DNA of 64,000 nucleotides. Origin: Blastocystis sp. Blastoise. Lineage: Eukaryota; Sar; Bigyra; Opalinata; Blastocystidae. Shown piece after piece: positions 23,005-37,304 of the stretch. Below the pieces are notes generated by a model. It was not told the origin of the DNA and did no database searches. It saw only the letters and a program-made list of their open reading frames with translations. Positions within the stretch are counted from its first letter, which is position 1. Each line of letters starts with the position of its first letter. The stretch covers positions 1-64,000 of the forward strand of contig JBBPEB010000014.1 of assembly GCA_039096225.1 (NCBI GenBank), read 5' to 3'. A program made the translations under genes and the position numbers.

Positions 23005-25276
23005 TAAGTCTTAATCCAATGATTCTATCAAAAGATGCTAGTAATAGTAATGATCAAAATCATGAAGATGAAGCTGAGATACATGAAACTATCAATTTTA
23101 CACACAATTCTCGGAGCTCAGATGCTAATTCTAATCCTACAAATACCCAAACTCTTCCTATCTTAGAAGATCCATTCATATCTAGTAAAAATTCTGAAAT
23201 GGTCATAGAAGATATAAATAAATCAAAGGATAATAATCATGAAGATGAAGAAAGTAGAACAATTGATATAGAATTGAATATTGAAGATACATCAATAGAT
23301 AATGTGTTTTCTTATGAAGAACAAAATGAAGGAATTACAGAAGATAGATTTAATAATATATTTAAAGATATTTCTGATAAATGTATATTTATTCAATATA
23401 AGTCACATAAATACAATCAAGATATAAGCTCAAATGATGTTGTGAGTTATTTAAAGGAAAATAATCTAGCCAAGTATTTCAAATCAATATCTCAGTTAAA
23501 ACAATTCCTGGAGAAGAAGAATATCAGTGTTTCATATGAAATAGCAAGAAACGCCTTAAGAGAATTAGGTATTAAGTCAACTAATGACTATAGTAAAATA
23601 CCATGTATTATAAAAAGTATAATAAGCAAAGAAAATTATGCTATATATGGTTGCCTCCCTCCAGGATATACATATAAGAATATTAATGCTTATCCTTCTT
23701 CTTCTTATATTCAATCTAATATAGATGAGAATATAGTAGATAATCATTTAGAACAAGATGAAACTTTCAGAGTAAACTTGGAAGATAGTGTTCTGAATTA
23801 TTCTGAAAATGATTCAGTTTGTAGTGGAAATAATTCCAATATGAATATACATGAAGAAATAAACATGGATAGAGAATTAAACAAAGCAGTAGGGAATAAT
23901 AAAGTAATAAGTCATGAGTTTCTATATTCTTTTGTATCTATTAAATCAAATATAGCATTATATAAGAAGGGAAATAAAGCAGTAATCTTTATGGATGGAA
24001 CTCATATGTATATGAATGATCATATCATATTAACTGCTATATCCATTACTATTAATAGACAAATACTTCTTCTTGCTTATGGTATATATGCTGTAGAGTG
24101 TTTAGCTACCTGGAGTGATTTCCAAACTAATCTGAAAAAAGCACTTGAACTCATGTCATGTAAAACTACAAACATAACATTTTTCTCAGATATGGACAAA
24201 GGTCTCAAAGGAAGCCTAGGAGTAGTCTTTCCTGAATGCACATATATATCATGTGCATTTCATATTCTAAAGAAGATGACAAATGTGAATTCAAGAATAA
24301 TAGGACTAATATCACAACTCATTCTAATTGATGATGAAGAAGAATTCTATAAGCTTATTAATGATTCTTCAATAACAGAGAACCAGAAGAAGCAAATACT
24401 CTCACAAAGGGGAAAGAATATGTATAATATAGATCTACCACCTCATGTATCCAGATATGGATACATTGCCTCAAGTTTGGCCGAGTCATTTAATAATCTT
24501 ATTAGTGACATAAGAGGAATGTCTATACAGAAGGTATTGTTTGAAATCTATAATCATGCAATTAATTATCAACTGAAAATAAAAGAGGCACCTCATATAT
24601 CATTCTTTCTTCCTTACTTTCAAAAAGAGTTTGATATGGCTGATATATTTGTTTCTAATGTGATATCATATAAGAGTATAAATAAGGGTTTATATAGACT
24701 AGTAATGGAAGAAGAAAACCGTGAATACATAATTAATTTTGAACAGAATACATGTTCTTGTTCAATTTTTCAATACCAAGGTTATCCTTGTATACATGCT
24801 ATTCTTCTATATAAAAAGTATAATAGCAGTGTTTCGTATAATCAACAAGGAATTGACGATTTCAATACTATTGCCAAATACTTCATTCCATATAAGAACC
24901 ATATGAATACTTATTATAATTATTATGTAGATAGGTAATGATATATATAATACATATTATATAAATATTTTTTTTTGTTATATATAGAAGAATAGATGAT
25001 TCATGCTTGAAAGAAGAAAGTCACATAAATATTACAGGACCAAATAATCCAATTCGTAAATCAGGTCGACCATCTAAGTTTAACTATTCTCATATAACAT
25101 CTTATTATCTGAAAAATAAGTATTGGAAAATAAAGAACAGTATTCCAGCTTTGGAGTGTTTGAATGAGTGTGCAGTTGAAGCTGAAAAAGAGAAATATGA
25201 AGAAACTGATATTGCCTCAATTCCTACACTTGAAGATGTAGAATCATCAGAATATAGTTCGAAGAGAAGAAAGTAG
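21919..25276 (+). CDS. MULE transposase (MuDR family), six exons, 892 aa, intact
   Basis: Exons 21919-21924, 21972-22304, 22353-22428, 22482-22521, 23000-24934 and 24988-25276 join with GT..AG introns. They total 2679 nt and stay in frame throughout. Residues about 55-115 form a MuDR-type DNA-binding zinc region with C83, C84, C88 and the C108-H109-H110 cluster. The catalytic MULE domain carries the presumed DDE triad: D484 in MDGTHMY, D549 in FFSDMDKGL and E647 in SLAESFNN. A SWIM zinc finger follows (C737, C739, C749, H751). The last exon has an AT-hook-like GRPSK motif and a basic tail ending KRRK. The start codon in the two-codon first exon is my inference: it is the only way I found to give the next exon an in-frame ATG. 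The protein would cut and join DNA at the element ends. I see no disabling mutation, so the element may be mobile. Confidence 0.9.
22522..22999 (+). other. Long microsatellite-filled intron of the MULE transposase gene
   Basis: Bounded by GTATAT at 22522 and TATAG at 22999, the intron holds (GA)n-rich and (TA)n stretches, including a pure TA run just before the acceptor (about 22948-22998). At 478 nt it is much longer than the other introns here, consistent with microsatellite expansion. Confidence 0.7.
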
Positions 25277-27218
25277 TATTTTTTAAATGATAAGTCTATG
25301 TATATACTTATTATAATCTATAATACATATTAATTTTTTTACATTCCTAATAATATAAAATATTTTTAATTAATCATATTTAATATAAATGTCTTCTTAT
25401 TTATAAGATCATTGTTTTGTTATTGATTCAAATATAATATCATATATGTCGTTGATATTGCAGATATTCATATTAAAGAGACTAAGACTAATAAAAAAGA
25501 ATACTCATCAACGGATATAAATCCAAAATGAAACCAGCTAGAGTAATATGTATTACAAATTATTGCATATGCAAATAAATGAAAGAGGACAAGAATAAGA
25601 AGGAGAAGGAGAAGGACAAGGACAAGGACAAGGAGCAGAAGAAGAAGGATAGGATAAAGATAAGAAGAAGGATAAGGATAAGGATAAGAAGAAGAAGTAG
25701 AAGGAGAAGGATAAAAAGGACAAAGATAAGGATAAGGATAGGAGAAAGAAATGACAAGAAGAACGATAAAAAAAGAGAATGGCAGAAATAAAAGAAAAAG
25801 AAGGAGAAGGAGAAGGAGAACAAGAAGGAAAATAAGAATAAACCAAGAATAAACATAATAAGGAAAACATCAATAGAAGGTAAGGATAAGTAGAATGAGA
25901 ATGATTAGAAGTAGAAGCATAAGAATAATAATACGAAGAAGACGGAGAAAGAGAAGCATATGTGGGAGTAGAAGAAAAAGCATGTGAATAAAAATGGAAA
26001 AAGAAGAAACTAAAAAGAGAATAGAAGGAGAGGATCAAAATATGAATAAGAAGGAGAAGGATAAGAAGGATAAGAATGACAAAGAGAAGGAGAATAAGAA
26101 AGAAAGAACGAGAAAGAGAAGAAGGAAAAAAATAAACAGAAGAAGAAAGAGAAGGAGGAGAAGAATGAGAAGAAAAAGAATAGGAAGGAGAATGACAAAA
26201 AAAAACAAGAATGACAAGAATGGCAAAAGGAAAAAGGAGAAGAAGACAAATTATAGAAGGAGGAGAAGAAGAAAAATTATAGAAGAAGGAGAAGAAGAAA
26301 GATTAAGAAGAAGGAGAAGAAGGAAAAGGAGGAATCAAAAGAAGGAGAAGGAGGAAGGAGAAGAAGATGAAAAAATAAAATTATAAGAAGAAAAAGTAGA
26401 AGAAGAAAGAGAAAGAGAAGAACCACAAAGAAAAGGGGGAGAAGAAAGAAATTATAGAAGTAGAAGAAGGAAAAGAAAAGAGAAAAAGGAGAAAGAGAAT
26501 AAGGACAAGAATAAGGTAAAAGTAAAAGTAAAAGAATCAATAGAAGAAAAAGTATGAGAAGAAGAATATTGAAAAGGAGATAGAGAAGTAGACGAATAAG
26601 TTGAGATAAAATGAGAAAGAAGAAGAAATAAAAGTATGGTAGTAGAAACAGAAGTAGAAATAGGTAGAAATAGATGGAAAAGGAAAATGAGAATCAGTAG
26701 AAGAAGAAGAAGAAGAAGAAGAAAATGAGAAAGAGAAGAAGAAGAATGAGAAATAGAATATAGAAATGAAATAGAAGAAACAAGAATGAAAGAAGTAGAA
26801 GAAGAAAAAATAATACTAATAATACGAATGTGAATGAGAATAAGAAGAAGAAATAGAAGAATAGCAATAATGGAATGAAAATGAAAAAAAAAAGAAGAAG
26901 AAAGAGAAATAGAAAAAGAAGAACAAGAAGTAGTTGTAATAGAAATGGATGTAGAAGCATAAAAAAGTAGTAGAAGCAAAAGTAGGAGTAAGAGTTGAAG
27001 TTGGAGTACAAGCGAAGTAGAATAGAAATATAAGTAGAAATATAAGTAGAAGAATGAGAAGTAGTATTAGTAATAGTGTAGAAGTCGAAATGGAAGAAAA
27101 AAATAACAGTAAGTAGTAGTAGTAGAAATATGAGTAGAAGAACAAGTATAAATAGAAGAATAAAGGAAAGAAGGAAAGAAGCTGAAGTAGAAGAAGTATA
27201 AGGAAAAGAAGGTAAATA

Positions 27219-27251
<33 letters not shown>

Positions 27252-30200
27252 TAAGGAAAAGAAGGTAAATATAAGAATAATAATAATAATAGTAAGGAGA
27301 AGTAGTAAAAAAGAAGAAACAGAAGAATAAGGAGGAAGAGGAAATGAGATGAATAAAGAAAAGTAAAAAGAAGTAAAATATTGAGAAATAGAACGAGAAG
27401 TAAAAGAATAATAAAAAACAAACTTTAATAAGTATGGATAGAAGAAAAAGAAAAAGAAAAATAATGAGAAATAGAATAAAGAGATTGAAAATGATAAGAA
27501 AAAGGAAAGCATGAAAGATAATAGGAATGAGAATAAGAAGAATAAGTAGAAGTATAAGGAGGAGTATAAAGAAAATGGAGATAAGGAGTAGAAGCAGAAG
27601 GAGAAGCTAAGGTTGAAGAAAAATAGAAAGGATGATAATAAGAAAGATAAAAGAAATAGAAGGAAAACGAGAGTGTGAAGTAAAATAAGAATAACAAAAA
27701 TAAAAAGAAGCAGAAGGAAAACAAGAAGAACTAAATGAAAATGAGGAGAGGAAGAATTTGAAAAAGAAGAAATATAATAAGAAGAATAAGAACAAGAAGA
27801 GGAATCACAAAAATAAAAAGAAAGATACTACAAATAAAAAGAATACTGAGGAAGACAAAATATAGAGTAAAAAATGATATAGAAGAAGCAGAAGATAGTG
27901 AATAAGGAGAAGAAGAAGATAAAGTAGAAGAAGAAGTAGATCGAGAAACAGAATAAAGGGAAATGAAAAGTAGAATGAAAATAAGTAAGAAAATAGGAAT
28001 ATATAAATAAGATGTAGAAGAAAAATTGAAGCAAAATGAGACGAATTTAGAATAAAACAGAATACGTTAAATTAGAAGAATATGAAGAATAAAAAATGAG
28101 AAGCATACAAGTAGAATAATGAGAAATAGACAAGCCTGTAGAAGAAAGGCAAAAAAAGAAGAATCTGGAAAAAACAAGAATAAGAATAGAATAAGAATAA
28201 GAATAAGAATAAGAATGGAATAAAAACTGACTGAGAAAGTACTAGAAGTAGTAGAAGTAGTAGTAGTGTAAATAGACTTAGACTTAGACTTAGAAGCAGA
28301 AGGAGAAGCACAATTATGTATGTATAAATAGAAGAAACAAAGTATAAGTAAAATAGGAAAAAGAAAAGGCGAATAGATGAAGTATAATTATAAATATAAA
28401 TAGAAGAATGAGAAAGAGAATATGAATAAGAATAGATGAAGTATAATTATAAGTACAAATAGAAGAAGAAATAGAAGAAATAGAAGAAAAATATAATAGG
28501 AATAAGGAGTAGAATTAAAAGAGTCTAATATAAATAATAATAAAAAGAAGTTATACTAGTATAAGTAGATGTAAAATGATGAATATAAGTTGATAAACAA
28601 GAAGTACTAGAAGTAGAAGAATAAGTAGAAGTAGAAGAAATCGAATTATAATAGAACTAAAATAAAAAGTAGACGAAAAAGAGTAGAAGTTCAAATTGAA
28701 GAATAAGAATTAATAGTAGTACGAGTACATGTAAAAGGAGAAGTGAACGTAGAAGGAGAAATAGTCATAAGTAGTGGTAGTAGAAGTAAAGAACAAGAAG
28801 AAGAAGAAGAAGGAAAACTAGAAAGTATAAGTAGAACTAGAAGTAGAAAAGAAAGTAGAAGTAGACGTGCATGTATAAATAAAAGTAAGAATAGAAGCAC
28901 GAGTACAATGATAAGTAGAATTAGAATAAGAATAAATACTAGTAGAAAGAAATAGGAATAAGAATAATAACAAGTAGTAATAGAACTAGTAGTAGTAGTA
29001 GAAATTGGAATAAGAATGAAAGTAAGTAATAATATAAGTACAAGTAAACAAAAAGTATAAGTACAAGTAGAAATAGAAGAATAAAGTAATGAATGAAAAA
29101 AAAACTGAAGAAGACGAAGTATAAGGAATAGAATAAGAACAGAATAAAAAAGGAATGAAAATAATAATAATGATGTAAAAACGTGAAAAGAAGGAGAAGA
29201 ATAAAGAAAAGGAAGAGAGACTATATAATTAGAAAGAGAATGAGAAGTAAAATAAGAAGAACAAGAACTAATATAAATAGAACGATAATAAGAAATAGAA
29301 GGAGAAGGAGAATATCAAAAAGAGAGTGAGAATGAGAAGAAAAAGGAAAATATGAAAGATAATAGGAATAAGAATAAAAAGGATAAGTAGAAGTACAACG
29401 AAGAGAAAGGAAAATGAAGAGAAGAAGTAGAAGCAAAAGGAGATGATGATGTTGAAGAAAAACATGTTGGAGAATAATAATAAACCACATAAGGAGAAAC
29501 AAAAGGAAAAGAAGAATTTGATGTAAAATAATAAGTATATGAAAAAAGGAGAAGCAGAAGGAAAATGAGTAGACTTAAACTGAGAATACATGACAGAGAA
29601 TTTGAAAAAGAAGAAATAGGATGAGAATAGTAGGAAAAAGAGAGGAATGAGAATAAGAAATAGAATGACGATACAAATAAGAAGAAGAAAAAGAAAATAT
29701 AGAGAAAAAAGATGATATAAAAGAATGAGAAGATAGGGAATAAGAAGAAGATAAAAAGTAGAAGAAGAAGAAGAAGAAGAAGAACCAAAGCTAGAACTAG
29801 AACAAAGAGAAGGAAAAGTAGAAGTTTAAAAAAGAAAGATAATAGGAGAAAAAGTAAGAATTAGAATAAGATATAGAAGGATAGTGAGAAGAATTTGGTG
29901 AAAATAGAATACGCAAAAGTAGAAGAATATATATAAATAAAAAGTGAGAAGTATACCAGCAGAGTAAGGAGAACTAGACAAGAAAGTAGATACAAGTAAA
30001 AGAAGAATTTGGAGAACAATAAGAATAAGAATATGACTAAGAGAGTAGTAGTAGAACCATAAGAGAAGTATGAATAGATGTAAAAGTATAAATGAAGTAG
30101 AAGGAGAACAATAAGTATGAGTAGAACCATATGTATAAGTATAATGAGAATAAGAATAAAATAAGAAAGATGACAATATGAAGTGTTAGTAGAAGGAAAA

Positions 30201-30742
30201 TGAGATAAATAGTAGAATAAAAAGAAGAATATTAAGGAGAGAAAGTTTAGAAGTGGAAGGAGTACAATAAAAATAAGAATGAAGTGAATAAGAATAGGAA
30301 TAAGAAGAATAAAAAGGAGAAATGAAAATAGAAGGAGAAGAAAGAAGATATAAAGGAGAATAATAATAAGTAGAAGGAGAAATAAAAAATAAGTTTAATA
30401 AGAATGAAAATAAGAATAATAGAATAAATTGAAGATAGAAAAGTATAAGAAAAGAAGGAAGAAGAAGGAAAGTGATAAGATGAAGAATTAGAATAAATAA
30501 TAAGAAAATGAAGAATACGAATAAGGAGTATGATAAGCAGAAGTGAATAAAAAGAATGAGAAATGGAAGGACAATACTAATAATAATAATAAGAAAAAGA
30601 AGATACAAAAGGAGGAGGAGAAGAATGAAAAAAAGTTAAGGCTAACTAGAAGCAGAATAGTATAAAGATAATGATAATAAGATTGTAGAACAAGAAATAG
30701 AAGTAGAATAAGAAGAGAAATGATTAGGAAGTATAAGTAAAG

Positions 30743-30811
30743 TAAGAAGAGAAAGATATCATGAATAAGAAGAGAAAGATATCATGAATAAGAAGAGAAA
30801 GATATCATGAA
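30743..30811 (+). repeat. Three tandem 23-bp repeats
   Basis: TAAGAAGAGAAAGATATCATG plus AA is repeated exactly three times head to tail within the purine-rich tract, evidence of recent local duplication. Confidence 0.9.
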
Positions 30812-31867
30812 TAAGAATAAGAATAAAAAATGAAGTAGAAATACAAGCAGAAATAGAAGTAGAATAAGAGTGTAAAAATAAGGTGAATAAGAATAAAATG
30901 TGGAAGATGAAGAAGTAGTAAAAGTTGAGTGAATAGTAAAGAGAAATGGAAAGTAGACACTAAGGCTTATGAAATGAAAACAAAGGAATAACACCAGAAA
31001 TAAGAAGTAGAATTAGAATAAGAAGGAAATTAAGAATGAAATGCTGAAGTAGAAGAAGAATTAACAGGAGACAAGAATAAGTAGAAGGCGAAGCAGAACG
31101 AGAATAAGCGTAAAAATAATAATAATTAAAGAATAATATCAATTAAAAGAAGGAAAATAGGAATGAGAAGTAAAATAGAAATTACAATAAAAAAAATAAG
31201 TAAAAGTAACTAGATAAGCAGAATGAAAATATGAATAGTATGATGAAGGGAAAGGAGAATGAGAAAGTCGCATATGAAGGAAAGCGAGAAGTAGCACGAG
31301 GATAGTAATAAAAATAAGAAAGAGAAATTAAAAAATAAGGAGACGTGGAATAAGAAGGAGAAAGTGAGATATATGGAAAAACTAAATAAGAAACAAAATA
31401 TTAAGTAAAATAAGAAGTAAAAAAAGAAGTAAAAAAAGAAGTAACAACAATATATGAAAAAGAAGAAGTTGAAGAAGTTGAAGAAGGAGAAGAAAAATAA
31501 GAATAAGAGAAATATATCTAAGAATAATAAAAAGAAGATGACAATAACAAGGAGAAGTAAATTTACAAGGAGAAAAAAAAAGAAAGGAAACATAAGTGAA
31601 GAAGGAGAATAAGGAGAAGTAGAATAAGATGTACAGGTGAAGAAGAATAAGTAGTAGACGTAAAGTAAGAAGAATAAGAATAAGAATGAAAGGATAAGAA
31701 GAAGGATAAGAAGAAGAAGAAGAAGAATGAAAAGGAAAGGATAATTAGAAGTATAATAATAAAATATAATAGTAGAATTCGTGAAGAGGTAATAGTTATG
31801 AAAACAAATAAAGAAAAATTAATATCTATACAAAAAAGAAGAAAAAGATGTAGTAAGAAGTGTATTA

Positions 31868-31923
31868 GAATGAAGAATGAAGAATGAAGAATGAAGAATG
31901 AAGAATGAAGAATGAAGAATGAA
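31868..31923 (+). repeat. Heptanucleotide (GAATGAA)n repeat
   Basis: About eight tandem GAATGAA units close the purine-rich tract on its right side. Confidence 0.9.
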
Positions 31924-32189
31924 ATTTTGTAAACCAAAAAATTTAATAAATAAAAGAATAATAAATTGCAACTTTCCTAATAGACTAATAATATTTGTAA
32001 TCAATTTTTTGTTTTATAGAAGAAACAATAAAAATACCACTAGGTCTAAAGAATATATAATATTATAAAAATAGAATATTAATAATTATAATATAAAGAA
32101 AAAAATAACATATATATTATTAATAGTCAGTTAAAACAAACTAACTATATTATTAAATACATATATACCTTAATAAAGACTTGAATCAT

Positions 32190-32860
32190 CGCAATCTGAT
32201 TCCCAAGTTGTGCTTAAATACGCTAAGATTCTATAAATAAATACGTAGAATAAATTAATAAAATTAATTAAAGTATAAACATATTAGAAAAACAACAAGA
32301 TAGAAAAATAGGAGCTAATTCAATTATAAAAAGTATAATATAAAATTAAAAAAAGATAGGGATGCTATTAGAATGATAGTGATGTATTAATAGCATAGAC
32401 AAGAAATAGATATAGCAAAAAATAAACAAAATGAGAAAATGAAAAATATCTATATACCTTAGATTCATCAGTATTGTTTACCAAGACCTTTTGAATTGAT
32501 CTGAAACCAGATGAAGTTTGTTTTGAGCATATAAACAAGAAATAACCCATTGATCAACTGATTACTATATAAAATTAAATATTTGAAGAGAGTAAACTAT
32601 ATAATATATATATTTATAACTAGAAAACATACATAGATTCATTTTATATGCTTATAATGAAAATATATGAAATAAATCAATATTTGATTTTCAAGAAATA
32701 ACCATTCTGAGGATGGAAACAGAGGAAAAACAGCCTAAATAGCGGAATTAATCTCTTCTATAGAAACTTTTTTGGGTTTCAGTGAACAAGTTTTAAAAAT
32801 AATTTCTAGAGATTCAAAGTATGGTATAAAAAGTCTTCTTTGATATGGTCCCTATTCTTG
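32190..32860 (-). pseudogene. Decayed protein-coding fragments inside the MULE (unrecognised)
   Basis: On the minus strand, pieces with ordinary amino-acid composition stand out from the surrounding low-complexity DNA. An open piece (about 32860-32700) reads GPYQRRLFIPYFESLEIIF and continues to IEEINSAI before a stop, after which AVFPLFPSSEWLFL follows in the same frame. A second (32550-32458) starts MGYFLFICSKQTSSGF and ends at a GTATAT donor. A short third piece (about 32220-32165) contains LSTTWESDCDDSSLY. They could be exons of a captured host gene or of a former second transposon gene. I do not recognise the family. Confidence 0.4.
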
Positions 32861-33119
32861 GAGTCTTTCAGAATCACTTAAATCTTTGGAAAACCGTATT
32901 CAGCTACGGCTTAAATGAACTCCTAAAAAAGAATATTTTTTAAATATTATTATATGGATTATTTGCTTATTTAGAAGGTTATTTTATTATTTATATTTAT
33001 ATTATATTTTATTAGGTAGATTATTATAGATTAGGCTTGAAATGAATCCAGATAATAAACCAATTAGTGATTCATTCTTTCACGTATATACTTATTTGAT
33101 TTACCATTATTTATATAGG

Positions 33120-33250
33120 TTTAGAAACATGATTTAGAGAGCCCGGTGGAGTTGGCTACAATATTGGAAGAAAACGCAATGATCGGAATTTCCTCTTTAA
33201 GAATATTCTTTGGTGTATGTTCTAGTGGTATATTATTTTGTTTTTTGTTT
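33120..33250 (+). pseudogene. Short protein-like fragment in the MULE (unrecognised)
   Basis: A patch of normal base composition in an otherwise extremely AT-rich stretch. One frame reads ELATILEENAMIGISSLRIFF and another reads PGGVGYNIGRKRNDRNFLF. I cannot decide between them; both end within 100 nt at stops or donor-like GT sites. Possible gene-capture relic. Confidence 0.25.
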
Positions 33251-33599
33251 GTATATTTAATTATTTATTTAGGAAATTCAAAAGAAAAAAGTAATTGGTC
33301 TCCATCTACTAAGAAAATTGATGTCTAGGTCCTTCTTTTGATTTTTATTATTTTATTTTTTTATCAGAAGTATATATTTATGTTATTAATGCTATATTGT
33401 ATCTAATTATATAGAAATGGCAAGTGATTATTGTTTTGGAATTTTTGTAACTTTTCGATTTCAGCACAATTATCGAGTCCTTAAAAGTATATAAATATAT
33501 TAAATAATTATTTTTTTCTATAGATATATGGAGTAAATTGATATGGTTATATATACAAAAAAAAATACTAGAAGAATATGGCTAAAAAGTATATATTTT

Positions 33600-34364
33600 T
33601 TTATTTTTATATTATTAAAATTATATATATTTGTTTAATTAAATTTGTATATTGTAGTTATTTATTTTTGTTATAACTGAGGCTCTAACATTGATATATG
33701 GTTCAAATATATATATATATATTTTTATTATTTATAAATTCTTAATATTTTATTAATTTATTATATTATTTTTCTATATAGGACTATTAATTATCATTCT
33801 TTTATTATAGTTTATATATATATATATGTATTATTTATTTTCGATATATTTTATTCTTATTCATATATATAGTATTATTAAGCTATGTACTCATTAGCTT
33901 CTCTACATCAATACTATTATGTGACTAGGTATATTATATATATATTTAATTATTAGCATATTATTTTCTATTACTTCTTAATATATATATATATATATTT
34001 ATATATTAACTAGTATTTTTATATAGAGAATGTGACGTTTCCCTTATGTTATAAACTTCATGGTCATCAATTTTTATATCTAAGGTATATAGTTTTTATA
34101 TGTAAGTAATTGTTTTATTGTAGTATATTGTTTCACATTATTTTTATATATTATTCTATTTTCCGTACAATAATTTTTTATTTTTTTTATATAATTTATA
34201 TTATGTACCTATAATTACTAATAATATCCTATTGTTTATATTTCTGTTATTCATGTCTCTATAGTTTTATTAGTTATATAAAAATATAACTAGTAAAACT
34301 GTAATTACATATATATATTATATAGGTGTTATATAAATATACGAATGTTGCTTTAGTTGAAGAA

Positions 34365-34449
<85 letters not shown>

Positions 34450-35337
34450 GTTATAGACTTTTATTGTATTCTTTTTATATTATTATTTTATACATTTTTC
34501 TCTCTATATAACATATTCACAGATATATTTACCAAATATATACTCTTTAGAAAATTGATATATGTTTTATTTTGGAAGTTGATAATATATACTAGAATCA
34601 GTTCATATCAATTGTTTATTCTTAAACTTTATATATATATATATATATTATTTATCAAAGTCAAAGTTATATATAAATAGAATAATGAAGAATTATCTAT
34701 ATATAGTGGTCTTTAGTTCTATTACTACATTATTTTTATGTATTTAAGGTATATATAAATATATTATATATATACTTTTATATATACTTATTATATAAAT
34801 ATAAACTTATAGACTTATATATAGTAATATATCAGTTATCCTTTTATTTTTCTCATGAGTTTTTAAGTATATAGTCTTTTTATCTTATTATATATATAAT
34901 ACATTTTTTATAATTGACACAAAAGGTAATATTATTTGTATATATAATTTTATCTCAACTATTCTTCTATTTTATTCTTTTATATCACTTTTTCTTTCTA
35001 TAACTATATTATGTATTATCATTTTATAATATAATTTGTTTATAGTTAATTATGTATATATATGTAGTAACAGTAATAACTCTTCTTTTTATCTCTTTTG
35101 TTCAATTATACTAGTATATTTTCTATGATAATATATATACTTTGTATTTATCTCCTTTTATATATATTATCTATTTATTTTGATACTAATTATATATACA
35201 CTTAGTGTTATGTATACTACATTTTCTTTTTGTTTATAATACTATACTAATATCATTTTTATTATATATAGGATTAAGGATATATATAATTGTTTTGAAT
35301 GATTTACTTTTGTATTATGTTAAACCTTATTTTCTTG

Positions 35338-35377
<40 letters not shown>

Positions 35378-36096
35378 TTTTCTTTATATTTTCCAGCTTT
35401 CTTTTCTATTATATACATTTATACTCACTATAGTGTACTATTATTAATATATATAGTTTGTGAAGATATTAAATAGATTCTACGTAAAGAGTATGTATTT
35501 TAATTGTTTTAATACATATACATAATATGTTCCTATGTTATATTTAAATATATATATTTTTTACTTTATATATATATTTTTCTCATAATTACATATATGT
35601 ATATATTCATATATATATATATATAGACTTGGTATTCCCTTAATTAATTCATGCCGTCTTATTCATTCATTTTATATATATAGTCTATAATCAGCTTTTA
35701 TGAATTATTACAAATAATGTATACAATCCTTTTGTATGTATTTTATTTATATTTATATAGCTTGCTATGTAGTATTTTCTATTATAACAATATAATGTGT
35801 TTATTTTATTTATATATATATTAATTTTTTTTTTAATCTATATATAGAACGTATCTTTAGCTTATCTTCTATGTTCGTATACAACTTAATATAGATAGTA
35901 TATATTGTATATATTTATTATATATATTGTTTGCTAATATTCTATTTTTAACTTTATTCTTAATTACATTATATTCTATTGTATATTGAAATAATCTTTT
36001 TATTCTACATGTTTTTATTATTTAGGTTAGTATTAATAGGTGTAATAGAGTATATATATATATAATTACAATATTTTTATAGTCTCTTTTCTTCAA

Positions 36097-36110
<14 letters not shown>
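33600..36110. other. Extreme AT-rich stretch with (TA)n microsatellites
   Basis: No coding frame. (TA)n runs occur at about 34366-34446 (about 80 bp), 35340-35374 and 36098-36124. Peptides of alternating Ile-Tyr read here are repeat artefacts. Confidence 0.8.
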
Positions 36111-36129
<19 letters not shown>

Positions 36130-36148
36130 TATTCATATAATTAATATT

Positions 36149-36217
36149 CCTTAGACTGAATATGGTCAGTAGCAATCATTAATAGATTGCTATCAGGTTC
36201 AATTCCTGATCTAAGGT
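36149..36217 (+). ncRNA. tRNA-like cloverleaf A
   Basis: CCTTAGA (36149-36155) pairs perfectly with TCTAAGG (36210-36216). CTGA/TCAG can form a D-stem, CAATC/GATTG an anticodon stem with loop ATTAATA, and TCAGG/CCTGA a T-stem with the canonical loop TTCAATT. GGTTCAATTCC matches the pol III B-box pattern. The linker positions 8-9 are missing, the total is only 69 nt and the residue 3' of the would-be anticodon is not a purine, so it is not a standard functional tRNA. It is more likely a tRNA-derived or decaying copy. Confidence 0.4.
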
Positions 36218-36359
36218 TGTATACTATATTTTTTATAAAAAAATTTAAATGTTTTTTCCCTATAGGTATTCTCATTCATTAGAACCAATATGAATAAATA
36301 CATTGAGTTTCATGCAATTGAATCAACTCTATACGTCGTTAGTCGCTCTTTTATAATAA

Positions 36360-37200
36360 TTTTAGATACCTTTACTTAAAACCAAACACATTCACAATTA
36401 CAATCACCCAAAATTATCTAGTCATTATTTTGTTGAGTTATGTATCCTATTCATCAATTTTACACACAAATAAAAAATAAATATTCATCAATAATATCTT
36501 GAAGTCTATAAACACGCAATATATTATTTGTTTATACTCTTAAAAGGCATTTCTACTGTTTATATTAATATGATTGACACTAAGAATCATTTCTAACCAA
36601 CTTTAAAAACTTTTGAAGAACCTTAACAAATTTACATTACCTAAAAAACTATTATAATCAACTTTGGCTTATACGAGTCATGATTAAATTTAAATTATTA
36701 ATAGAAATTCATAATAAAGGCATTCTATCTCAACATATCACCAAGAGAAATCAATTATGTTTGTAACTTCCCTAAAATTAAATTAATTACTAAAAGACGT
36801 ATTTTAATTAATGTAGAATTCAAATTCAAACACACATAAACTCATCATTTCTGACAATTTTACACATTTAGACAATCTAGTGAGTATCACATAATCAACT
36901 AATTCTTGTTGTCTTCATCAAGTCTAACGATTTCCTTATGACAAGAAGCATCAATTTTATTTTATTCAACACTCTATAAATAATTAATCAATTAACTAAT
37001 TTTATTTACTTAAATACATACTCCAATAACAACAACAAGACATCAGGAGTGAGAATAACTGATTAAACTATTTAAATAAAATAATTAATAATAAAAAGTA
37101 GAAATATTAGGATTTTAATAATTTTTAATAAGTTAATTTATAGTGAAGTTTCAATAATCATATAAAAAATATGATTAATTTAGCTTTTGTATGTTCTAAG
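36360..37200. other. AT-rich MULE interior, nothing recognised
   Basis: Moderately AT-rich DNA without a sustained open frame or repeat structure that I can name. Confidence 0.5.
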
Positions 37201-37304
37201 CATATATCTATCTATATATAGTCCCTAGGAGTATATTAGAGTACCTTCCAGTCTCCATTGGCAGATTGATCTAAACTGGTATGTTCTCTTTCTCTATTAT
37301 GAGC

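Larger units (their letters stand above)
25565..31975 (+). repeat. 6.4-kb purine-rich tract inside the MULE
   Basis: For over 6 kb the plus strand is built almost wholly of A and G with sparse T, in words such as GAAGAA, AGTAGAAG and AATAAGAAG. It is not one simple repeat; the units are heterogeneous. Local tandem repeats lie at 30743-30811 (three copies of a 23-bp unit) and 31868-31923 (GAATGAA heptamers). The many overlapping open frames (Lys/Arg/Glu on one strand, Ser/Phe/Leu on the other) are composition artefacts. Such DNA can form triplexes (H-DNA). Confidence 0.9.

Noticed and set aside
25553-31937. Many open frames (up to 272 aa) in both strands of the purine-rich tract
   Set aside because: Stop codons are rare in one-sided purine/pyrimidine DNA. 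The peptides are low-complexity K/R/E or S/F/L/Y strings that overlap in several frames, with no motif.
36149-36217. Calling a standard functional tRNA with anticodon TAA
   Set aside because: Positions 8-9 are missing, the base after the anticodon is not a purine and the molecule is short, so it is listed only as tRNA-like.
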